64,000 bases of DNA, from positions 23,018,001 to 23,082,000 of the forward strand of contig JAWQUS010000007.1 in the NCBI GenBank assembly GCA_036365455.1, given 5' to 3'. The position numbers and the translations under genes were made by a program. Below are positions 12,601 through 24,600 of the stretch, piece by piece. Positions within the stretch are counted from its first letter, which is position 1. Every line of letters starts with the position of its first letter. The stretch is from Macrosoma leucophasiata. Taxonomy: Eukaryota > Arthropoda > Insecta > Lepidoptera > Hedylidae. Below the pieces are notes generated by a model. That model searched no databases and was not told the DNA's origin. It saw nothing but the letters and a program-made list of their open reading frames with translations.

Positions 12601-15600
12601 GAAGGTGTGTAGTGTGTAGTGTGCAGTGTGTAGTGTGTAGTGTGCGGGGTACCTGTGCGGTGGTTCGCTGCGCGGCCCGCAGCGGGGAGTCGGCGCGGGG
12701 CGCGAGGGCGCCGGTCTGCAGCGCGGCCAGCTGCCGCTGCAGGAAGGTGTGTAGTGTGTAGTGTGCAGTGTGTAGTGTGTAGTGTGCGGGGTACCTGTGC
12801 GGTGGTTCGCTGCGCGGCCCGCAGCGGGGAGTCGGCGCGGGGCGCGAGGGCGCCGGTCTGCAGCGCGGCCAGCTGCCGCTGCAGGAAGGTGTGTAGTGTG
12901 TAGTGTGCAGTGTGTAGTGTGTAGTGTGCGGGGTACCTGTGCGGTGGTTCGCTGCGCGGCCCGCAGCGGGGAGTCGGCGCGGGGCGCGAGGGCGCCGGTC
13001 TGCAGCGCGGCCAGCTGCCGCTGCAGGAAGGTGTGTAGTGTGTAGTGTGCAGTGTGTAGTGTGTAGTGTGCGGGGTACCTGTGCGGTGGTTCGCTGCGCG
13101 GCCCGCAGCGGGGAGTCGGCGCGGGGCGCGAGGGCGCCGGTCTGCAGCGCGGCCAGCTGCCGCTGCAGGAAGGTGTGTAGTGTGTAGTGTGCAGTGTGTA
13201 GTGTGTAGTGTGCGGAGTACCTGTGCGGTGGTTCGCTGCGCGGCCCGCAGCGGGGAGTCGGCGCGGGGCGCGAGGGCGCCGGTCTGCAGCGCGGCCAGCT
13301 GCCGCTGCAGGAAGGTGTGTAGTGTGTAGTGTGCAGTGTGTAGTGTGTAGTGTGCGGGGTACCTGTGCGGTGGTTCGCTGCGCGGCCCGCAGCGGGGAGT
13401 CGGCGCGGGGCGCGAGGGCGCCGGTCTGCAGCGCGGCCAGCTGCCGCTGCAGGAAGGTGTGTAGTGTGTAGTGTGCAGTGTGTAGTGTGTAGTGTGCGGG
13501 GTACCTGTGCGGTGGTTCGCTGCGCGGCCCGCAGCGGGGAGTCGGCGCGGGGCGCGAGGGCGCCGGTCTGCAGCGCGGCCAGCTGCCGCTGCAGGAAGGT
13601 GTGTAGTGTGTAGTGTGCAGTGTGTAGTGTGTAGTGTGCGGGGTACCTGTGCGGTGGTTCGCTGCGCGGCCCGCAGCGGGGAGTCGGCGCGGGGCGCGAG
13701 GGCGCCGGTCTGCAGCGCGGCCAGCTGCCGCTGCAGGAAGGTGTGTAGTGTGTAGTGTGCAGTGTGTAGTGTGTAGTGTGCGGGGTACCTGTGCGGTGGT
13801 TCGCTGCGCGGCCCGCAGCGGGGAGTCGGCGCGGGGCGCGAGGGCGCCGGTCTGCAGCGCGGCCAGCTGCCGCTGCAGGAAGGTGTGTAGTGTGTAGTGT
13901 GCAGTGTGTAGTGTGTAGTGTGCGGGGTACCTGTGCGGTGGTTCGCTGCGCGGCCCGCAGCGGGGAGTCGGCGCGGGGCGCGAGGGCGCCGGTCTGCAGC
14001 GCGGCCAGCTGCCGCTGCAGGAAGGCCTGCTCGTCCTCCGCGCCCACCTCCGCTTCGCGGTGCCCACCGCTCTGTAGGCGAAAACACGTATTAAATCATT
14101 AACAACACTAACGGCGCACCCCGGACACTCAACACAAAAAATCTAACAGTACACGCGCACACAGAAATGGGGCACGTAGTGTTATAACCAAAACAGACAA
14201 TCGTGAAATAAGTCGTCGCACTGACTACGTGACCAAATTACCAAAAAATAGACAGCTAGCTTACCCGCTCGCAACCTCACTGTTGAAATTTGTTGACGCG
14301 GGAAAATCGGGCGGGACGTCGAAGTGTCCATTCTATACGTAGTATTACACGTATTATACACTAAACTAAATCGTCACTTGGATCTAAATGGCACATAACT
14401 CTTTTGTCTCTCTTTAAGAGATAGCTTATATTTGAGGATTGCTTTAAATTAAGTGATTGAGTATTCGGCCATAAGGTTCGGTTGAACCGCAGTAATTGTT
14501 AGAAAGAAAGAATCTTAACTTATACAACGTGTAACAGGATTAAATGTACAACCTGAAACTACTTTGCTCAGAATCGATGACTGAATCGATTTCAGGCATT
14601 TTTGATAGGGTAATATTTTGTCCCAAAATTAAGAGGGCAGTCTGCGAGCGTGGGAATTTATTTTTGAACCCACACATAGAAGTTTTCTACTCACACAAAT
14701 ACATCACGCAGTATAGTATACGTACGCTAGGAAGTGACAAGAACTGACATAATTACCGTATCCATCGCCCGCTTACCTCGGTAGAATGTTTAAGAACGTT
14801 ACAAAAACACGCAATATATTGGGCCATAGTTTATCGCAACCTTTTTAAGGTGCGGTCTTAGTGTAAGCGTTATGTGTGTATTAATTTAATAATTCTGTGA
14901 AATTTAGGAAATATTATGCATATATATTTTTTCTTAATGCTATTGAACCTGATTAGAATAAAACTACACAAAATTATTACATATATTATTTTCATCTATT
15001 ATTACTATAAAATATTGGTCAATTGCAATCATTCTGAAGCAAAATATTTATGTAACATTTGCGTACCGCTAATGTAGTTGTTTTGTTTTTACCACTCTAT
15101 TCTTTCTAAATTTATTACTTCAGTAATGACCCGTTAGTCTCTTATAAAGCTGCAAATTCATCTTTTAAAACACGTGACATGATTCTATCTTCATCTCCCG
15201 AGATAAAGTCTTTCATTTATTTTTACAATTTTAGGGTAACTAACAGCAATTTACAGAGATAAATAAACCTGTAGATACATGTAACTGAGAGTTACAGATA
15301 TGAACCACATATAAGATTAGAAGTAGGTATTCGAATCGGTTATTCATAATTTTGCAATAGTAGATTAAAGAATAAATCAATATACAAAGGAGTCGTTCCA
15401 AAAATGTATGGAGCTTGGGAATGCACCTTGTACAATATTGAGAGAAGAAGCATAAAATCATTTTCCGTTATTCAAATCGTTTATTATACCTTCAATCAAT
15501 TTTCGTAAGTATATTTCAAAAACAAGAATGTCATAGTAGCAATATAATCATATTTCGTTGTCATATAAAAATTACATAAAACAAATATTGCCGACAAAAA

Positions 15601-18600
15601 AACAACGATTCAAATAATTATGTGTGTATTTTTCCGTAGAATAATTTCTACGTATTTTTCTCTATCTTTTTATATAGCGTACAAGGCGCGGGTCCAACAT
15701 GGAACTTGTCCTTTTCTTAGCTAAGGTATTGAATTAGCAAGAAGCTCTTATGATAAATGAGTTCTGCCTATAGCTTTCATCTTAGTGTCCATTTTCATGT
15801 GCTTAGTAATCCGATGTAGGTACTTCATATACACCGGAGTGGCATCTATGGAAACCAAATTGTTCGTTTGGGACCAGGCGACGCACCTACTCGTGCAAAG
15901 TCTCTGGGTGAGATTCACAGATCGCACTTTACTTTGAGCAAAGTATGCTTAAAACTATCAGTAAAGTATGAGTTTTGACAGTTCTAAGCGTACTTTGCTC
16001 AAAGTACAATCGTAGTGCGATCTCACACTTAGAGAGACGAGCGCAGATGACACGTTCGTAAATCTTACAGGGAACTTAGCAGACTTGTCAACCTATACGA
16101 AGAGGCCTGATTGTTAGGCTTACAGAATTTACGAAACCCGATAACTGTGGCCTCTTCCCCCGAGGGTGGAAACAGAATTATTTAAAAGTTGTGTTAAGTA
16201 TCTTAATAAATACGGCTATAAGGGGAAGAAAATTCAGATGGTACAGTTGGAGACACCGTCCGTACCTGGTTCCTTTTGCACTTTCAGACACTTGATCAGA
16301 TCTAACACTTATCTATGTGTGAAAGGATCATCATCGTTTTTATTATTTTCGTAATTGATTTTTTGTATTGAACTGCGTGTCGGAAATGGAGCCGGTTTCG
16401 CACATTCTAGATTACATGAAAAAAAAACGTTAATTAGGTACATACTACCCGTGGCTATCAGAAAATCAACTTAAATTATCTTTCAAACGCAAAGTACGTC
16501 AACATTATTTTAATTTGCTGTCTTAGAAGATTCACATGTCTGTCATTCATCGTGCTTATTCCCAATTCGTATCTTTAATATTTATTTATATTTGTACTAA
16601 ATATATATAAATCTAACGTAACGTAACTTCACGCCTGTAATCCCCGAAGGGGTAGGCAGAGGTAAATGCATGCATTCAATCATACATGCAAACACCCACG
16701 ACTCGCCGGTTACGTTTTTGGCCCATGTAACAGGTGGCGAACCTGTTGCCATCTCCGGGCACATTACCAAACTCCGGGGTACTGGGAAACTTCCAGAAAA
16801 TGGAAAAATCCCAATAGAAGCAAAGATAAAGGATTTTAAACCGTTATCTCTGATAGTCCCCGACCCGGGAATCGAACCCAGGACCTCCAGCGTAATAGTA
16901 GTGGCCTGCTACCACTACGCTACTGAGGCAGTTATAAATTATAAATCTAATATATATAATATACATCTTTGTATCATATTTATATAATGGTATTAAGCTC
17001 TAATGAAATATCGCAATCAGTGTCAGTGACGTGACACTGTAATCTTTTAAATAATGAATTCTATAAGGATACCACTACACGTAGTGGTATTCTTGTGTAG
17101 TGATATTCTTTACATTTATATATTTAGATTATATTTCTTATATATATATATCTGTATAATATATATATAATATTTATTTATATACTTATCTATAATATGT
17201 TATAATTATAATCATCCAAATTTGTTTCATTTATTATAATGTCATTCTCTACTTTTAACCAGTGTTGCACCTACATCGTTGATTTCTACACAACTCAATG
17301 GTTGACTGGTAGAAAACGCCTAGTGGCGTTAAGTCCGCCATATGTATATTTTATGTGCATAAAAGCATTAATAAATACTTAATTTACTTTTTTTTTTATT
17401 GTCATGTAGTCGTCAGAGTACGACTTTGCAATTGTATCCGATACTCGCGCCCCACCCCATTGCAAGAAAACAATCGAAAATACGGATGACGGACGGACGT
17501 GCGCTCTCCTTGAACACTGGTTTGGCACTGCTTGATTTTGACGGCCGTGCTCTATTATAAAATGAAATATGGCCAGCGATTTCTCCATAGAAAAATGTAT
17601 GGACAGCGGGATGCGTAAAAATATATGATATTTAGACGAATATAACTGTTTTTCTGTTCAATTATGCGAAAAATACGAACGGTGATTGTATTCTTTATAC
17701 TTTCGTCTCACGATTAAGCCAATAATATTTTTAAAATATGAATCGGAAATAGTATAAATATTGCCAATAGAAAAGGTCGATTTCGATGTTTTTCATATTT
17801 TTTTTGATTTTTTTTTAGAAAATTATAATCGATCTCAAAAATCTAACGCAGTGTTATTGTTGGCAGACTTATTGAGCGTCTGAGATATTTTTTTGGTGTT
17901 GCTTAGTATAGCGGATTTCATAATATTTTGCAAACCGTAAACCCCTATTCTCGCGTTTTCAGGGACGGCCCCCTTAATTACAATTAAGGAAATTATGGTC
18001 ACCCATTTAGTGAACAGTCAATACAACCGAAAATGAAACTATCGTCTATCCAAAATAAAAAGCTAGTCTCAACAAGTTTATTAGAACTCGTCGAGACGTG
18101 CTTTTTATTATAAACAATAATTTAAGGAATAAAATAGTGGAAATTAATCTTATTGCTAGCGAGTGTTAAATAAGTTTCTAAAGTGTACGCAAGTTACGCT
18201 ACATCACATTGTAACAGTGAGCGTGTGTAAGTAGGTTCGTGTTTTATGTGCGGCTGTAGGTAGAAGTAGAGTAAGTATGCGTAGGGTGTGCATGCTGTTC
18301 ATACAAATAGAGGGCAACTTATTTCTTAAATAAAAAATAATGAATACATAAACACATAATTTGAGTTCATGTATTATGATAATAACTCGATTTTCTAATC
18401 GGGGTGTTAAAGAGTGTGCATTATTCTCGCGTTATATAATGTGTCTATGTTCTACAACATTGGTATAAATTGGTCCTAGCTCAGCATTTTGCTCATTGTA
18501 AAACAATTAGGGCTGGTCTTTCGCTAAAACCATTTAATTAAAGTAACGGTTATTGACAAATTTAATAATAACAGTAACATTTACACTAGTTGTACTAATT

Positions 18601-21600
18601 GTTTTTATATTATTTCGCATTAACACATGCTTGTGAAATATATTTTATTTTAAAGAAAAATGGAAAGAAAAATTTGACTTCAGGCGAGACTCGAACTCGC
18701 GGCCTACTGGGAATCTAGTCCAGCCGCTCTTCCAATTGAGCTACTGAACTAGTACTAGTTGTACTAGTTTATTTTACGACATAGTAAAAATTATCAGGGT
18801 TGACAGATTCCCTCACCCTCTAACAGATCACCGAGGTTAACTCAAAGCAGCTCAGTCAATTACGGTTAGAAGTTAAAGTAAAGACGACATTACAATTTTC
18901 AAATGGTCCATCTCATTTTTTCATTAAAGGTGGACTCTATCCAATTTGTTAAAGTTACAACTCACAGTGATAGTTTTATTTAACGTGTGTCGTGGGGTAC
19001 TGTTAAGCAGTGCCAGAGAATATGTAATAATACTACGTATAGAATGGACACTTCGACGTCCCGCCCGATTTTCCCGCATCACCCAACCTCCTCCCTTCTT
19101 ATGGGCGACAGTTGGTATTTCACAGATGCGCGTGTAAATACACGTCACTGATTGATGTCTGTGTAATAGAGACCAAATTAAGCGTTTGGATGGAATTTTG
19201 GCGGAGTGTCCGCGGTGTGCCATTGCGCTAAACTGAATGGCGCTGTTATGTAAAATGTGCGACACAAATGTTTATTCTGGTCACTCAAGAACACAGTAAG
19301 TACAAGAAATAACTTACTTTCCGCGTGGCAGGTTGAACAATGACATCTCTGTAGTAGTCATCGGGCTTACACGACTGCATATTCTCGTACAATATGCTAA
19401 TTTTCTTCATACTGTCCCAGCCAGCTGGACTGTAAAACATAAAAAATTACAATTGTAAAACATTATTCAAAAGTCTTAAGAATCGGCGTGCATGTATGAA
19501 GAGAATGATAAAGGTAGACGTGGCACGAGAGGTTTGTCAGGACCGGGATATCTGGCGCTCTACACGCTCTGCCTATCCCGTTAGGGACCTGGCGTGAAGA
19601 TACATATACATATATAATTTAAAAACGTTATCTTTCAATAAACAGGAGTAGTAAACTGAAGCCACCTACAGTTGAACGACAACCGGCCATACTACCATAT
19701 ATTAAGGGTGTTACAGACAAAATAGCAAACATATTAAGAAAATCTTTAAAAACGGTTTTTACAAGAAAATACACAATTCCCTACGAAATTCCGGTATTTA
19801 TAAACTCGATTGTGATTGTGGACTCTCTTATATAGGCCAAACAAAGAGAGCGGTTTGAACCAGAATTAAATAACATATTGCTGATGTCAAACACTGTAGA
19901 GCAGGGATGTCGGCAGTCTGTGATCACATAGCGGACAAACCAAATATTCGGTTTGACAAAACTCGAATACTCGCTACTCGAACACAGAGCAATTCCAAGA
20001 ATGGTTCGCGAGGCTATTGAGATTATACTACCTGCGTGAGGTACGTGTTAGAAAGTGACATGGACACCCGGCACATCAATATTGGCAACTGTCCCTCTTG
20101 CCAGCATCTCGAGATGCCTATGGAACTAAGTTACAATATAAAAGGAAACTCACATCAAAACCGCATCCTTCTCGACGATAAGGGCCGGCGTCCGGAACGG
20201 CAGGCCGTATATCCGGTGCGTGAGGTACTTGTACAGCAGATCGCAGTTCTTGTCCTCCTTGGCGCTGGTGTAGAAGAGCGCGGCGCCGTACTGCAGGCAG
20301 AACCGCCGGATCCACTGCTGCATGAAGTCGAAGTGCTCGTCGCGGTAGTCGTGCTCTTTCTCTAGTGTGCTCATGTAGTCAGTCTGGAATGTTTAGAATT
20401 GTGATGATAAGAGTACTAATGCTTCATGTACCCCGTTAATTAAACAACACCATCACAAAACAAAGCGCGCATGGCCCTGCGGATGGTGTAGAAAGTGTGG
20501 ATCGTAAGTGATCTACTCGGTTAAGCGATACGGGCGCGGTCGGGTGTGTGATGGGTGAACGCTAGTGGCAAATTAAAATGCGCGTTTCCGTGCTTCGGAG
20601 GGCACGTTAAGCCGTCGGTCCCGGTTGCTATCTATAGTCAGTAGTCGTCAAACCTTGTCGGAGGCCTTATGGGCGGTTTGAAAACATCCGACATCGGGTT
20701 GGCCACTAACCCGTATCGCCACCAACCCGCATTGGAGCAGCGTGGTGAAGTAAGCTCCAGAACTCCCCCCGAAAAGGGTAGAGACTCGTGCCCAGTAGTG
20801 GGATGTATAATGGGTTGCAATTATTATTATTTTTATCACAAAACGACTTCGTTAGTTTGGGTTAACCCTGTCAAAAGGTGTACCTTTATAATAGTTAAGC
20901 AGAACAAAGGTTCATCATTATTTTAGCTGATGGACATCCACTGCTGGACCAAAGCCTCCCCGAAAGGGATATGCCATAATCGCCACGATTGGCATGCGGA
21001 TTGGGCATCGCATTGAAGGTAGTCTTATCGCAGGACGCTGCTGCCCATCTTGCATTACTGCACTTACTACCTCCCCATTATAATGGATTGACAATGTTCT
21101 GACAGCACTAGCCGAAGAATTTTCTTCCATCAGAAGAGAATTCTTCCGCTAGTGGGCGGTGGGGAAGTCACGTCCCGACGCAGAGAGAACGAAGGTTAAC
21201 CTATAGTAATGGTTAACATTAGAACGGGTTAGCCCTTTTCAAAAGAACGGGTTTTCCGGGCTCTGCTGAGGAATGGTAAATTGCCACCGGTGGCAATCGC
21301 CGCAGGGGCAACTGGGAATATATCAAATCTATCTTCTCTCGCAAAATCACCCGGTGATGGAATTTGGGTTGTCTATACAAATAAATAAAGTTGGAGTGTC
21401 TGTTTGTAATATAAAAATAACCGCTTTTTACTAAATGCATATGTACACGGTACATATACCAAAACAACATTTTTTTATTTTTTTTTGTCTGTCTGTCTGT
21501 TTGTTCCCGCTAATCTCGGGTACTTTCACTGGCAGATAGCTTATGAAATAAGGCGTAACTTAGGCTACTTTTATACAAGCAGCGCCCACGACTTCGTCCG

Positions 21601-24600
21601 GGTAGATACTGAACATTCATAAATTCTTACGCTGACGAAGTCGCGGACACAGCTAGTGTTTAAATAAAAATAAAATTAAAATAAAAAAATACCTTTGTAG
21701 CGACAACCACTATGTCCAAGCCTAGTTTTGTGGTAAGTACACCCTCTGGTAGCGGACTGTCATCTTCATCACACTCCAGTTCGTCGGATAAATTCCTCGA
21801 CGACCGCTTCATTGGCGACGACGCGGTAGGCTCGAGTTCGTCGCCCGGTTCCGTATACCTTTGCCATTTCTGTACTTGCTGTTTTTTACTTTGTAGCCTA
21901 TGTTCTGAAAATAATAGATAAAATCTATACATCTATACAAATAAATAAAATTGTAGTGTTTGTTTGTAATATAAAAATAACAGCTTTTTACTAAATGCAT
22001 ATGTATGTATACAATACACGGCACATATACCAAAACATTTTTTTTTACAATTTTTGTCTATCTGTAGAGCGTTATCTCTTTCGCACCTTACCTATTTGAC
22101 GTTTGTTGATCAAGTTTTGACCAATACCGGACTACGGATGCTTACGTAGGCAGTGTGCAGCAGAGATAACGCTCTATGAAGCCGAAACTAGCCGATTGTC
22201 TCTTTCATAGGCTCGATGTGCATTATTTCTTGATGAGCGCTGTAAACGAATATTCGTAACCGTAACCGAAATAAATGTTTCGGATAATATCGGATAGAGG
22301 CGTCACACTAGCCGCGCGCGACCATTTGCATTATTTGTTAACTATTGTTTTCGTCTTATGTATCTTCACGCCAGGTCCCTAACGGGGTAGGCAGAGAGTG
22401 TAGAGCGCCAGACATCCCGGTTCTGACAAACCTCTCGTGCTTCGTCTACCTTCATCATTCTCTTCATACATGCACGCCGATTCCTAAGACTTTTGACCCC
22501 ACCATCAGACAGAACTCGACCTATTTGGTCATGGTAGGTCAGCCTTGGTCTTCCTGGGCCTCTGCAACCATCCACATTCGCATTGTATATCTGTTTAGTC
22601 ATTCGCTCATTCGACATTCTTTCTATATGCCCGAACCATCGGAGCATGCCTTTTTTCATTTTTACACCGATACTATCATTCACACAAAGTCTCTTTCTTA
22701 CATCTTCATTACGAACGCGATCGGTGAGTGATACACCGCAGATCTTGCGCAATTCGTCTTATAATACTCGTTACTAACTAATTTATGAGTAAATTTTTAT
22801 TTTTCTTTTAAAATTCCTTAAAAATCTAATATCTGTAACCGAAATTATCCGAAACTAACGGATAATCCGAAATAATGTCTATCCGTATCTGGTATAATAA
22901 TCATTCCTTTATCCGTATCCAATCCGTATCCGAAATTTCATATCCCTAACATCCCCTGCTGTATGGATACTTTCTATTATTTTTATTAATTATTATTCGT
23001 AATTTTAAAACTAAATACAAGTACATTGTTCACACCTACAAAAATGTCACGAAGTGGCAATTGTGTCGAATTTAATTCGACACAGTAAGATAATTCCATG
23101 CATATTATCATAGTATAGTACTTTCACGAATAAATTATATTTGTTAGTCGCACTGCGCCTATCGCAGCGTCCAAATAAACATAGATTTTTATAGTATTAT
23201 ATTATTAGGGTTCTATACAAGGAATAAAATACAGTACAATGACATTATGCAATGTATCGAGCTAGGCAGAAATTATTTAAACCGATATTGGCTTTCTAAT
23301 ATTTTTTCCTTACAGAAACCAAACTGCATTATAATACTGGTTAAGGTCTGGTTTCTGGGAACGGCTGTGTTTACTAATGCGTATCAGTCTACTCAAAAGG
23401 AAATTATTTTAAAAGAATTGTAGGTTATAAGTATTTTCCTTTAACATTGTTTCCCTAAAAAAAACCTAACCAATTTTGCAGGCAGGAGTTATTGTCGTGT
23501 CCCCCGCCAAGACAAGTGAATCTTCTATTCCCGCCAATAAACAGGACATACCTGTATTTGTGTACTTTTTTCATGGAATCTCATCGTATTTTTTTAATAA
23601 TTTCGGTGCGAATAATGCTCACTACTCGAAATTTTCAGGATAAGATATGATTAGTACTGTACGGAACCCTTCACTTTGGTACGACGCGGACTTAGCTGAT
23701 CATTAGTTTTTAATTTCATCCGGTAGTTATCGTAATTAGAACGTCTGTTTTTTCAGGCCATTATCTCTTAAACATTGTTGATAGATTAACGTTGTATTTA
23801 ATAAATGTATAAATAACTGGCAACTACTGGAGAGAAAATCATTGAATTTGTGGCATCGCACGTATCAGGCGTGACGTTAACAAATTTCTAATGTCTAGTA
23901 ACAAAATTAAATATAAAATATAGTAAATTCGTCTCTTCATTCGCGGTATAGGCTTCGAGGTACGTGCCCCTTTGCCTCGGCATCTTATCTCCCATAAAAA
24001 TGAGAGCGGAGTCTTGGTAGCGCACAGATGGGCGCCGCGACTCCCAGAGGCGCCCACGGTGTAGGCGCCTCCCAAGTGTAATAAATTCGTGACATACTGG
24101 TAAGTTACCTCGACGCTCCAGTCAAGATTGAAGATCAGGTGGGTCCACAAAAGTTCGGATTGGTGGAGAGAAGGAGGAAGGAGGGATGTGGATTAGAACA
24201 CAAGACCGCTGAGCACCTGCTATTTAGCGTCAAGTAGATTGAATAAAGTGTTTGTGGTAAATTGTAGGCTACCAAACTGTGTAAAACTCTACCACCCCTA
24301 AGAAATCTCTGAATCAAAATAGCTAGCTAACAACACATAAGCAGCGGCAATCGTGAAATATATTTTTTAATACTACTTCTTAATGGATGATGAATGTTAG
24401 ATAAATTTATCTATCAATGACGACGCCGACGTATAAGCGAATAAGAAACCTGGGTTGGGCTAATAAATTATTTAAAGCAACATTATTTTATATGTATACT
24501 AACACAAACTTTATCAACTGGTTTTGGATTTTTATACATTGTTTTTGTGTTCAAAGTGCGCCAACGACAAGAAATATATAAATCAGTTATAGTTTTATAG

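Larger units (their letters stand above)
14072..19317. other. Dlic intron 6
   Basis: 5.2 kb non-coding. Holds a fragment of the CACTTCGACGTCCCG repeat (14270-14350), foldback element 15908-16026, SINE 16617-16932, tRNA-like repeat 18560-18755 and repeat 18990-19215. ATACCACTAC / GTAGTGGTAT hairpin near 17070. Confidence 0.7.

Noticed and set aside
8404..13930. CRISPR-like regular repeats
   Set aside because: The whole unit is repeated, including what would be spacers; the organism is a eukaryote and the units are exon and intron sequence.
9631..14087. Three overlapping minus-strand ORFs of about 1,410-1,480 codons
   Set aside because: They are read-through of the 142-bp array, whose units lack stops in all three minus frames. 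They repeat [13 protein letters not shown] translations of the intronic 7-bp run and do not follow Dlic splicing. Only exon 7 (13931-14071) is supported.
10007..14102. Many plus-strand ORFs of 87-108 codons rich in Cys, Val and Arg
   Set aside because: Antisense shadows of the same tandem unit; spacing equals the unit length and no protein family is recognised.
16670..16987. 105-codon plus-strand ORF
   Set aside because: It is the antisense of a tRNA-derived SINE.
22345..22731. 128-codon plus-strand ORF opposite the LINE fragment
   Set aside because: Shadow of the LINE protein on the minus strand, which has the recognisable motifs.
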